In this document: positions 25,719-33,212 of the stretch, piece by piece
Layout: each line of letters begins with the position of its first letter
Numbering within the stretch: the stretch's first letter is position 1
Origin: Candidatus Rubrimentiphilum sp.
GTDB lineage: Bacteria; Vulcanimicrobiota; Vulcanimicrobiia; Vulcanimicrobiales; Vulcanimicrobiaceae
Length of the DNA: 64,000 nucleotides
NCBI GenBank assembly: GCA_035710515.1
Contig: DASTDE010000002.1
Coordinates: 143,389 to 207,388 of the forward strand
Direction: 5' to 3'
Notes under the pieces: model-generated
What the model was told of the DNA's origin: nothing
The model's database searches: none
The model's input: the letters and a program-made list of their open reading frames with translations, nothing else
Made by a program: the position numbers and the translations under genes

Positions 25719-26500
25719 ATTACCAGTATTGGCGCATCAACTTCCTGACGATGCTCGAGTATCGCGCGAATTTCATCATGTGGTTCGCTTTCACGATCAT
25801 CTACCACGCAACCGCGATCGCGGCGCTTTGGGTGACGCTGCGGATGTTCCCGTCGATGAACGGCTGGGATTTCAAGCAGATGGCCTTTCTCTACGCGCTC
25901 TGGATGCTGGGACACGAGTTTCACAACGCGTTCTTCTTTAACGTCGTCAGCGTCCCGGAGTACGTCCGTGAGGGCCGCTTCGACAGGTTCCTGGTGCGTC
26001 CCCAGGACACGCTCTTCCAGACCCTGACGGTTCCCGCGCAGCTCTTCCCCGACGGCATTATTTTGGCGCTCATCTACTTCGTGCTGGCGACGCGTTACAG
26101 CGGCGTGAACGTCGACGCGGCCTTTGTGTTGTTCGTTCCGCTGGTCATGGTCGGGGGCGCCCTCATCGATTTGGGAATATCGCTGGCCGTGGCGACTATC
26201 TCGTTTTGGTTCGTGCGCGTGGATACGCTGCGGTGGGTCGTGATGTCGCTGGAGCAAGAGTTTACGCGGTATCCCATCAGCATCTATACGCGCGGCGTGC
26301 GCTTTTTGTTGGCTTTCGTCTTCCCGTTTGCGTTCATGAACTATTTCCCGGCGACGTTTCTGCTGCACAAGGCCGAAACGGGATTCTCCCTTTCGCCGCA
26401 GATCGGATTACTGACGCCGCTCGTCGGATTCGCGTGGCTGGCGTTGTCCTACGCTTTCTGGCGATTCGGTTTGCAGCACTACCAGGGAACTGGCTCGTGA
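25706..26500 (+). CDS. ABC-2 permease 2 (PF06182/DUF990 family)
   Basis: A 264-residue membrane protein with about six helices; the N-terminus YYQYWRINFLTMLEYRANF and the motif EYVREGRFDRFLVRPQ after the second helix mark it as the second PF06182 permease type. It is expected to dimerise with the permease at 20719-21510 and use the ATPase at 18951-19955. It is followed by the serine-hydrolase gene through a GTGA overlap and lies divergent to alkA with a 13-base overlap of the start regions. The separation of the two permeases by cydAB and an opposing operon is unusual. Confidence 0.87.
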   Translation: MLATYYQYWRINFLTMLEYRANFIMWFAFTIIYHATAIAALWVTLRMFPSMNGWDFKQMAFLYALWMLGHEFHNAFFFNVVSVPEYVREGRFDRFLVRPQDTLFQTLTVPAQLFPDGIILALIYFVLATRYSGVNVDAAFVLFVPLVMVGGALIDLGISLAVATISFWFVRVDTLRWVVMSLEQEFTRYPISIYTRGVRFLLAFVFPFAFMNYFPATFLLHKAETGFSLSPQIGLLTPLVGFAWLALSYAFWRFGLQHYQGTGS

Positions 26501-27372
26501 AGCGCAGCGCATTCGTCGCCGGGGTGACCGCGGCGGCATGCTGGCCGCAGGCGGCCTTGGCGCAATCGTTCGGCGCGCTTTTACACGAAGCCATCAAGGG
26601 AATTCCGGCGACCGTCGGCGTCTATGCGCGCACCATGGCGGATGGCCCGCCCGTCGTTGCTTACAACGCTGATGTCTCGTTTCCAAGCGCCTCGACGATC
26701 AAGATGCTGATCATGCTGACGGCGTTCCGGTTAGCGGAAAGCGACCCGTCGGTAATGAGTGAGCCCGTCACATTTCATAGCCACGATTACATCGGCGGCT
26801 CGGACTTCATGTCGCGCGCATCAAGCGGCGAGCGCTTCAGCGTGCACGAGCTGATCGTGCCGATGATCCAAGTGAGCGACAACACCGCAGCGAACCTGTT
26901 AATCACGCACTTCGGATTCGATGAACTCAATGCGACTGCGCGTCACGCCGGAATGCCGCACACCAAACTCCGGCGTCATTTTCTGGATACGGCGGCGGTC
27001 TTGCGTCACCACGACAACCGCACGACGCCGCGGGACATGGCTCATCTGCTCTTCGAGATCGAACGCGGCACGCGCGAAGGAATTCGCACGGTCGCCGATC
27101 CGGAAACCTGCCGAGCGATGATTCAAATCATGCTGGGGCAAACGGATCGCGATAAAATTCCGGCAGGCGTGCCGCACGGCGTGCCCGTTGCGAATAAAAC
27201 CGGCGAGCTGACCGGTACGCGCGCCGACGTCGGAATCGTCGATCCGTTCGGACTCTCGCCGTACGTCCTCACCGTGTATACGATGCAACTCAACGGCTGG
27301 ACCGTCGCCGCTCACGGCATTGCGAACATCTCGCGGTTGGTGTACCGCAAGCTCGCCGGAACTATGCTTTAG
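26497..27372 (+). CDS. Class A beta-lactamase-like serine hydrolase
   Basis: A 291-residue exported protein (signal peptide to about residue 22, ending ALAQS). Penicillin-recognising motifs are complete: S66-T-I-K69, S127-D-N129 and K234-T-G236. The omega-loop segment LDTAAVLRHHDNRTTPRDM has no obvious match to the ExxLN deacylation motif of true class A beta-lactamases, although the following TTP is conserved. It may therefore be slow at hydrolysing beta-lactams or act on another substrate. The start is GTG 26497 overlapping the permease stop; the upstream open frame is a shadow of the permease. Residues before the start would not form a signal peptide. Confidence 0.85.
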   Translation: MKRSAFVAGVTAAACWPQAALAQSFGALLHEAIKGIPATVGVYARTMADGPPVVAYNADVSFPSASTIKMLIMLTAFRLAESDPSVMSEPVTFHSHDYIGGSDFMSRASSGERFSVHELIVPMIQVSDNTAANLLITHFGFDELNATARHAGMPHTKLRRHFLDTAAVLRHHDNRTTPRDMAHLLFEIERGTREGIRTVADPETCRAMIQIMLGQTDRDKIPAGVPHGVPVANKTGELTGTRADVGIVDPFGLSPYVLTVYTMQLNGWTVAAHGIANISRLVYRKLAGTML

Positions 27373-27395
27373 CCCTTCGATACCTCAGGATGACC
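27372..27395. repeat. Dispersed palindromic repeat, copy 4
   Basis: CCCTTCGATACCTCAGGATGACC lies between convergent genes and contains the stop codon (TGA, 27385-27387 on the minus strand) of the cyclophilin gene. Confidence 0.75.
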
Positions 27396-27879
27396 GAGAC
27401 TCGATCACTACTTTTGTGATCTCGTCGCCGCGCCGGATCGCGTCGAGTGTTTCAAACCCATCGGTGAGTTGTCCAAAAACCGTATATTGCTTATCCAAGA
27501 AGCGCGCGTCATCTAAGCAGATGTAAAACTGCGAGCCCGCCGAGTCGGGAGACGAGGCGCGTGCCATCGCGACGGTGCCGCGCACGTGCGGACGATCGTT
27601 GAATTCGGCCTTCAAATTGTAGCCGGGGCCGCCGGTGCCGTCGCCTTTCGGGTCGCCGCCTTGGATGACGAAGCCCGGCTCCACTCTATGGAAGGCCAGC
27701 CCGTCATAAAACCCGGCTTCCGCCAGTTTGACGAAGGCCGCCGAGTGCTGCGGCGCGTCGTCGGCATAAAAAGTAAAGACCATGTCGCCCTTGGGCGTCG
27801 TGATGCGCGCCGTCGAGGTTTTTGCGCGGTCGAGAAGGGTGCGCAACTCCTCGCCGACGGGAGCCGTATGTGTTGCCAT
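27385..27879 (-). CDS. Cyclophilin-type peptidyl-prolyl isomerase
   Basis: A 164-residue cytoplasmic PPIase without signal peptide. Family landmarks: FVKLAEAGFYDGLAFHRV, FVIQGGDPKGDGTGGPGY with the catalytic Arg in FHRV, AMARASSPDSAGSQFYI and FLDKQYTVFGQL. It catalyses cis-trans isomerisation of prolyl bonds and aids folding. The ATG follows directly on the stop of the GIY-YIG gene with no spacer. The last codons (SRSS, TGA) come from the dispersed repeat, so the natural C-terminus may have been altered by it. Confidence 0.92.
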   Translation of the reverse strand: MATHTAPVGEELRTLLDRAKTSTARITTPKGDMVFTFYADDAPQHSAAFVKLAEAGFYDGLAFHRVEPGFVIQGGDPKGDGTGGPGYNLKAEFNDRPHVRGTVAMARASSPDSAGSQFYICLDDARFLDKQYTVFGQLTDGFETLDAIRRGDEITKVVIESRSS

Positions 27880-28152
27880 CTAGGAAGCTTTGTGCACTTC
27901 GAGTCCGAAGGCCTTGCCCGCGTCCAATGCCGTCAGCTTTTCGTCTCGGCTCAGCTGCTTAAAGCGAGCCTCAACGCTTTTTGCCTGCGACGAATCGTCC
28001 GCTTGCATCCAGGCAAGCAGCCGAACGGGGAGGCGCGACCGGGTGTATTTCGATCCTCGGCCCTTTTGGTGCAGATCCACGCGACGCTCCAGGTCGTCGG
28101 TCCAGCCGGTATAGAGCGAACCGTCTTCACAGGCCAGGATGTAGACGAACAT
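27880..28152 (-). CDS. GIY-YIG domain protein (UPF0213/YhbQ type)
   Basis: A stand-alone GIY-YIG protein of 90 residues: VYILACEDGSLYTGWTDD replaces the GIY/YIG motifs as YILxxxxGSLYTG, followed by DLERRVDLHQKGRGSKYTR with the conserved Arg and the Lys-Tyr-Thr triad, and the Glu in KSVEARFKQL. This is the UrvC-like nuclease fold seen in YhbQ, an uncharacterised DNA-associated protein. The gene abuts the cyclophilin gene and starts about 20 bases from the divergent M28 peptidase. Confidence 0.85.
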   Translation of the reverse strand: MFVYILACEDGSLYTGWTDDLERRVDLHQKGRGSKYTRSRLPVRLLAWMQADDSSQAKSVEARFKQLSRDEKLTALDAGKAFGLEVHKAS

Positions 28153-28172
28153 AGTGTCGTGAACTGAGTTAC

Positions 28173-29507
28173 ATGCACTCTTCCCGCTTTCTTTCAGCGC
28201 TTGCGCTGCTCGCCCTGACGATTACCTCGGCCTCCGCAAAACCGGCGCTGGACCCGCGGATTGCCGCTCTGGTGCGAGCCGTTTCGGCCGCCGATTTGCG
28301 TGCGTACGATACGCGCCTGGTGGATTTTTACACGCGCAATGATTTTTCAGACGATCTCAACTCGCCCACGCAAGGTGTCTTTGCGGCTCGCGATTGGATC
28401 AAATCGCAGTTCGAGGCGGCCGCGCTCCGGAGCGGCGGGCGGATGACTGTTTCTTTGGATACGTTCTTGCAAGACAAGACAGCCCGGACGCCGCGCGCCG
28501 TAACGGAATCGAGCATCATCGCGACACTGCGCGGCGATGCCCCCGGGCCAACGTACGTTATGTCCAGCCACTATGACGACTGCGACGGCGACTGCACCGA
28601 CGGACGCGGCCGCGCGCCCGGCGCGGACGACAACGGGTCCGGGACCAGCGCGGTGTTAGAAGCCGCTAAGGTGATGGCGGCGCAACAGTTTCACGGCACC
28701 ATTATTTTTGCAGTCTTCGATGGCGAGGAACTCAACTTGTGGGGCTCGGATCATTTCGCGCGTGAATTGAAAGCGGCGGGCACCGACGTCGTTGCCGATC
28801 TCAACAACGACATCATCGGCACTTCGAATGCTCCGGCCGGCTCGTCCGATCGCCGCCTGGTTCGCGTCTTCAGCCAAGGCATTCCCGACGATGCAAAAAT
28901 CAGTGCGGTCAACGTGGCAGGCTCCGAAAACGACTCGCCCTCGCGCGAAATCGCACGCTTCGTCAAGAACATCTCGGAGCAGTACGTCGCGCCAATGCAC
29001 GCCACGCTCATCTTTCGCGCCGACCGTTTCCGCCGGGGCGGCGACCAAGAGTCGTTCACGGCCCAGGGCTTCCCCGCAATCCGCTTCGTCGAAATACACG
29101 AAGATTTCCGGCACCAGCACCAAAACGTGCGCGTCGAGAACGGCGTGCAATACGGCGACCTGCCGCAATACAACGATTGGAATTATCTGGCAGCGGTCAC
29201 GCGCATGAACGTTGCGGCGCTCGCCGCGCTGGCGCTCGGGCCGGATCAGCCGGGGACGGCGCAAATTCTAATCGATCGCCTCACGAACGATTCGACGCTG
29301 CGCTGGAAGCCTGCGGCCCGGGCCGTCAGTTATGAAATCGTTTGGCGCGAGACAACCTCGCCGTTGTGGCAGCATTCGCAAAACGTCGGTAATGTCACGC
29401 AAGCGACGGTGCCGGTCAGCAAAGACAACTTTATCTTAGGTGTACGGTCGGTAGACGCACAGGGACTGGTAAGTCCGGCGGTCTATCCGGTGGCGGTGCG
29501 GCAGTAG
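28173..29507 (+). CDS. M28 family secreted metallopeptidase
   Basis: A 444-residue protein with a signal peptide (MHSSRFLSALALLALT, cleavage near ASA). The zinc-binding residues of the M28 fold are visible: H133 in SSHYDDC, D152 in GADDNGSG, the E185-E186 pair in FDGEELNLWGSDH, D213 in LNNDIIG and a late His in VEIHEDFRHQH. It likely acts as an aminopeptidase in the periplasm or outside. A C-terminal fibronectin-III-like domain (about 360-440) follows. No operon partner; it converges with the GH47 gene after ten bases. Confidence 0.88.
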   Translation: MHSSRFLSALALLALTITSASAKPALDPRIAALVRAVSAADLRAYDTRLVDFYTRNDFSDDLNSPTQGVFAARDWIKSQFEAAALRSGGRMTVSLDTFLQDKTARTPRAVTESSIIATLRGDAPGPTYVMSSHYDDCDGDCTDGRGRAPGADDNGSGTSAVLEAAKVMAAQQFHGTIIFAVFDGEELNLWGSDHFARELKAAGTDVVADLNNDIIGTSNAPAGSSDRRLVRVFSQGIPDDAKISAVNVAGSENDSPSREIARFVKNISEQYVAPMHATLIFRADRFRRGGDQESFTAQGFPAIRFVEIHEDFRHQHQNVRVENGVQYGDLPQYNDWNYLAAVTRMNVAALAALALGPDQPGTAQILIDRLTNDSTLRWKPAARAVSYEIVWRETTSPLWQHSQNVGNVTQATVPVSKDNFILGVRSVDAQGLVSPAVYPVAVRQ

Positions 29508-29517
29508 CCGGTTGAGC

Positions 29518-30903
29518 TCATCGCAGCATACCCCGCATGATTTTGCCTTCGGTGTTCAGGTAGTATTTCGCGCTGTCGAATCGCGGTGAGTCGGCGAACA
29601 TCAGGTAGAGATACTTGAAGTTCTCCGAAAACGAATATGCCGGGAAATAGTCGCCTTGCGTCATTGGCCGCGTGCGAACGTCCGTGAGCACCGTGTAGCC
29701 GCGCGGCGCCCGGCAATTCGAACGCAGCGCTTCAAAATACTGGTAGGCTGTGACGCGATATTTCGGGTCTTTTGTTAGAAACCAGAGATCGAATGATGAG
29801 TTCGGATACTCAGGCCGCAGCCAGTGCCGCGGGCTTACGATCGAGAGATCACTGTAATTGATCACTTCCGGAATTAGGTCGTACTTGTCGAGCGCTGCCG
29901 TCCAGGAGTCGTAGAACGCCGAACCGACCGCGCGATCTCCGCCTTTGGCCACCAGACCCGCGTAAAACGCAGCGAGTTCGGAACTCGTCGTGTCGGTAGT
30001 CGGTTGCCCGTCCTTGTAATTCACCGTCCTGAACCAGAGATTTCCTGAAACGCGCGTTACTTTGTATTTGAGGATAGCGTCGGTCAGCAGGCGGTACCAG
30101 TCGCGGGTTTGAGTCAGCCCAAGCATTTGCCAGCCGCCCCAAAGATATTCGTAAAAGGAATCGACCGGTTCGTCGGGCGCGACGTCGTCCGTATCGCTGA
30201 ACTCGCCTTTTTCGACGTCGAACGTCGTTCCGAGTAGATTCAACGACGAGCGTTTTGCAATGACGGCTTCATAGGCTTTGAGCGAAGCCTGCACGTACTT
30301 CTGGTCGCCCGTTAGCCGCGAAAGATCGCCGAACTCCAAGATGTTGGAACCGATTTCGGCGAGCACCATCTGTGGTTCGCGCACCGCGCCGGTCTTTAGA
30401 TTGGCGTAACGATAGGGCGCACCGGTGGGAGACTTCGTAAAGCACACCAGCAGGCGGTCGGCCAGATCGCGCGCGCCGTCGAGCAAGAACTTTTCGCCGG
30501 TGGCGTAGTAACCGGTGATCAGCCCGGCCACCATGCGGATCATGGCTTCGAACATCTGCACGTCGCCGTCGACGTCGAAGTCAAGATGATCGCGCAGCCA
30601 CGCCACGCACGACTCGAGCTCGGCATCCAGGCCCATCACATAGAGCGTGTCCATCGCTTCGATGATCGAGAGCCCGAACGAATGGTTCTTCAGAAAAAAG
30701 TTTGACGGCCTGCCGCTCACCGGGCGCACCTCGTCGTAGCCCCACGCGATGTATTTATAGCCGTTCCACGCATGCAAGAATTCGTCGCGCACTTGCCGGG
30801 CGATCGCATCCGGCGGTGGCATCACCGCTGGCGGCAGACATGCGAGCTCGGCGGGCAGCAGCGCTGCTGCGCTCGCTGCGGTTAGAAAGCTACGACGTTT
30901 CAT
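29518..30903 (-). CDS. Glycoside hydrolase family 47 (alpha-1,2-mannosidase-like), exported
   Basis: The 461-residue protein begins with a twin-arginine signal (MKRRSFLTAASAAALLP). Family 47 landmarks are HAWNGYKYIAWGYDEVRPVS, the EAMDTLYVMGL segment, AEIGSNILEFGDLSRLTGD and RPEYPNSSFDLWFLTKDPKY with SENFKYLYLMF near the end. GH47 enzymes trim alpha-1,2-linked mannose in eukaryotic glycoprotein maturation, and bacterial members are rare. Here it would act outside the cytoplasm, perhaps on environmental glycans. It is separated from the aminotransferase gene upstream by one copy of the dispersed repeat. The AAGGGCTGC just before the ATG is part of that copy and may serve as ribosome-binding site. 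Confidence 0.85.
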   Translation of the reverse strand: MKRRSFLTAASAAALLPAELACLPPAVMPPPDAIARQVRDEFLHAWNGYKYIAWGYDEVRPVSGRPSNFFLKNHSFGLSIIEAMDTLYVMGLDAELESCVAWLRDHLDFDVDGDVQMFEAMIRMVAGLITGYYATGEKFLLDGARDLADRLLVCFTKSPTGAPYRYANLKTGAVREPQMVLAEIGSNILEFGDLSRLTGDQKYVQASLKAYEAVIAKRSSLNLLGTTFDVEKGEFSDTDDVAPDEPVDSFYEYLWGGWQMLGLTQTRDWYRLLTDAILKYKVTRVSGNLWFRTVNYKDGQPTTDTTSSELAAFYAGLVAKGGDRAVGSAFYDSWTAALDKYDLIPEVINYSDLSIVSPRHWLRPEYPNSSFDLWFLTKDPKYRVTAYQYFEALRSNCRAPRGYTVLTDVRTRPMTQGDYFPAYSFSENFKYLYLMFADSPRFDSAKYYLNTEGKIMRGMLR

Positions 30904-30904
30904 G

Positions 30905-30951
30905 CAGCCCTTCGACTGCGCTCAGGGTCGTTCGATACCTCACGATGACAA
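30905..30951. repeat. Dispersed palindromic repeat, copy 5
   Basis: CCCTTCGACTGCGCTCAGGG followed by TCGTTCGATACCTCACGATGACA fills the junction between the aminotransferase and GH47 genes. It supplies the aminotransferase stop codon (TGA, 30940-30942) and ends three bases from the GH47 ATG. Confidence 0.8.
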
Positions 30952-32274
30952 CAATGATTCATCAATTGCAGTCAGCGTTTCATCCACGTCGGCGACGGTG
31001 TGTGCGGTCGACAGAAACATCACTTCGTTTTGTGAAGGCGGCAAGAGTATTTTTCGCCTGCGCATTTCGTGATAGTAAGCCGCATACCGCGCTGAATCGG
31101 CCAACAGTGCGTCGTCGTAGTTGCGGTTTGGCGCGCCGGCGCGGAACTTAAAATCCACCGCAGACTCGTGCTGGACGACCGCGTAGGGTAGACTGCGTCG
31201 CTCGAAAATGCTTCTAATGCCAGTTGCCAGCCGCTTCGCAAGCCGGTCCGTATTTTCGTAACACTCGGGATACGCTTCCAGCAGATCGAGCACGCGATGC
31301 GCCATCCCCACGGCAAATGGGTTGCCCGCGTGGGTGCCGCCCGTAAAGACGGGGCCGTCAGGCGCGAGCATCGTCATGACATCTTCCCGGCCACCGAATG
31401 CGGCAATCGGGAAACCACCGCCCAGTATTTTCCCGATCGCGGTAATATCAGGCTGCACGCCCCTCGACTCCGCTCGGGGCCGCTCGCTTCGCTCGCGGTC
31501 CTTCGATACCTCAGGATGACAATCAAACTCACGATGACGGAAGCGAAGCCAGGTAATGATCTCGTCGAAAATGAGCAACGCACCGCTGCGATCCGCGCGC
31601 TCGCGCAAGCCTTCGAGAAACCCGGGAACAGGCAGCACCAAGCCCATATTCGCCGCAACCGGCTCGACCAGAATTGCCGCGATCTCGTCCTCGCGGCCGC
31701 GCAGGGCATCGTCCACGCTCTCCAAGTCGTTGTAGCGCGCGACGGCGACGTCGCGCTGTACGCCGGCGGGTATTCCGCTGCGACGGGCGTGCGCGGTCTT
31801 TGCCGAAGCCCCGGCGGCGAAGAGCGCCGCGTCGAAGTGACCATGATAGTTCCCGGCAAATCGCAGAATGAGATCTCGTTGCGTGAAAGCGCGCGCGACG
31901 CGCACCGCGCTCATCATCGCCTCGCTGCCGGTTGTGGTGAACCGGATGCGCTCCATCGAAGGAATCCGCGCGCGAATGCGCTCCGCTAGACGCACTTCTT
32001 CGGGATGCGTCGACCCGTAGAGCACACCACGCGACGCAAGGTCGTCGAGATCGCGCGTCAGCGCCGGATGATTGTATCCGAAGAGCAACGGGCCATAACC
32101 CATGATGTAGTCGATGTAACGCTCGCCGTTTTCATCGAACGCATATGCGCCGTCGCCGCGACTCTGAATGAACGGTGTGCCGCCCACGGCCCAGCCCGAA
32201 CGCACGGGGGAATCACATCCGCCTGCGAGTGCGGCGCTCGCAAGCTCCGCGATTGTCTGCATGTTTTGCGCCAC
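30940..32274 (-). CDS. Class-III aminotransferase, HemL/glutamate-1-semialdehyde mutase-like
   Basis: A 444-residue PLP enzyme. Visible are FTTTGSEAMMSAVRVAR (phosphate binding), NYHGHFDA, the PLP-contacting D238 in LLIFDEII, and K282 in IGKILGGG that forms the Schiff base, followed by GGTHAGNPF. HemL converts glutamate-1-semialdehyde to 5-aminolevulinate, but close relatives act on other amines, so I do not assign a symbol. Residues about 246-272 (from FRHREFD to AESRG) replace the usual short link between D238 and K282 and are encoded by a repeat copy. The start is GTG 32274 or ATG 32262. The last residues (LLSS) come from another copy. Confidence 0.85.
   Translation of the reverse strand: MAQNMQTIAELASAALAGGCDSPVRSGWAVGGTPFIQSRGDGAYAFDENGERYIDYIMGYGPLLFGYNHPALTRDLDDLASRGVLYGSTHPEEVRLAERIRARIPSMERIRFTTTGSEAMMSAVRVARAFTQRDLILRFAGNYHGHFDAALFAAGASAKTAHARRSGIPAGVQRDVAVARYNDLESVDDALRGREDEIAAILVEPVAANMGLVLPVPGFLEGLRERADRSGALLIFDEIITWLRFRHREFDCHPEVSKDRERSERPRAESRGVQPDITAIGKILGGGFPIAAFGGREDVMTMLAPDGPVFTGGTHAGNPFAVGMAHRVLDLLEAYPECYENTDRLAKRLATGIRSIFERRSLPYAVVQHESAVDFKFRAGAPNRNYDDALLADSARYAAYYHEMRRRKILLPPSQNEVMFLSTAHTVADVDETLTAIDESLLSS
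31460..31538. repeat. Dispersed palindromic repeat, copy 6 (inside CDS)
   Basis: CCCCTCGACTCCGCTCGGGG is followed by CGCTCGCTTCGCTCGCGGTC and CTTCGATACCTCAGGATGACA, with a trailing CACGATGACG. This compound copy is in-frame in the aminotransferase gene. Confidence 0.85.
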
Positions 32275-32302
32275 TCGTCAGGCCCGCTTAACGGCGCGCT
32301 GC

Positions 32303-32332
32303 TCGGGGGTCCTTCGACAAGCTCAGGATGGC
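32303..32332. repeat. Dispersed palindromic repeat, copy 7
   Basis: GGTCCTTCGACAAGCTCAGG with following ATGGC lies between the dprA-like gene and the aminotransferase; the TGA stop of dprA (32323-32325, minus) is within it. Confidence 0.8.
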
Positions 32333-33177
32333 ACTCCAACGGGCGAAGCGGAAAGAAACTCCTGTAGCGCATGTAGCGCGCGGTCAACATCGAACGGCAG
32401 CACGCGCGCGCCGTCGGCATGGGCCTGCGCGTTTCCGCTATACGACGGATCGCCATAGGCGGCGACTGCAAAACGCGGACGGCCAAGCTGTTTGGCAAAA
32501 CGCATCGTCAGCATTGCGCCGCCGTTGCTTTCGCTCGCAACAAGAACCACCGCGCGCGCGTGCGCGGCCTGCAAGCGATCGCGATGCACGAGCGCCGGCT
32601 TCGATACCGGCTCGTCAGGCAGGCGTTCGCTGACGATCGCGCCGCCATGCGCGACGATCTCTTCTTCCAGCGACCGGTTCTCGGGCGGGTAGGTTACGCC
32701 TAGGCCGGTTCCAACATAGGCAACGGTCGGCACGCCCGCGTCCAATGCGCCGCGATGCGCTGCCGAATCAATGCCCGCCGCAAGTCCGCTGACGATCGGC
32801 AACTCGAGCCGCCGCGCAAATTCGCGAGCGAACTCTTGCGCCGCCGGCAGCGGCGTGCGCGTTCCTACGATCGCAATTCCATCGGCCGGCAACGCGCCGC
32901 GGACGCACAGAAACGCCGGCGGATCGTCGAGATCGCGCAAAGCCTTCGGATAGCGCGGGTCGGCAATCGTCACGAGCGACGCGCCCAGGCGCGCCAATTT
33001 CGCAGAGGCCTCCCGGGCTTGACGGCGGGCGTGCGCCAGACGCCGGGCGGAATCGCCTTCCAGCCATTCTTTTAATGAGGGATCCTCGCCGCGGGCGAGC
33101 GAGCGCAAACGGCGTGCGGGCATGTGCAGATAGGCCCCGGCAAGCAATACGAGCTGCTCGTGCGACATCTCTCGCAT
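32323..33177 (-). CDS. dprA: DNA-processing protein DprA
   Basis: A 284-residue protein with the Rossmann-like DprA core: AIVGTRTPLPAAQEFAREFA, LPIVSGLAAGIDSAAHRGAL, TVAYVGTGLGVTYPPENRSL, GGAIVSERLPDEP and VLVASESNGGAMLTMRFAKQLGR. An N-terminal helical region of about 60 residues precedes it; the usual C-terminal winged helix is reduced. DprA loads RecA on incoming single-stranded DNA during natural transformation. It is divergent from the Mrp gene (35 bases). The last residues and the TGA come from a dispersed repeat. Start ATG 33177; ATG 33168 is an alternative. Confidence 0.9.
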   Translation of the reverse strand: MREMSHEQLVLLAGAYLHMPARRLRSLARGEDPSLKEWLEGDSARRLAHARRQAREASAKLARLGASLVTIADPRYPKALRDLDDPPAFLCVRGALPADGIAIVGTRTPLPAAQEFAREFARRLELPIVSGLAAGIDSAAHRGALDAGVPTVAYVGTGLGVTYPPENRSLEEEIVAHGGAIVSERLPDEPVSKPALVHRDRLQAAHARAVVLVASESNGGAMLTMRFAKQLGRPRFAVAAYGDPSYSGNAQAHADGARVLPFDVDRALHALQEFLSASPVGVPS

Positions 33178-33212
33178 AAGACCGGGGGCTTCGCACCCCG
33201 AACTCCCTCCCC

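Noticed and set aside
26206..26496. Upstream part of the beta-lactamase-like frame
   Set aside because: It is a shadow of permease 2; a signal peptide appears only after GTG 26497.
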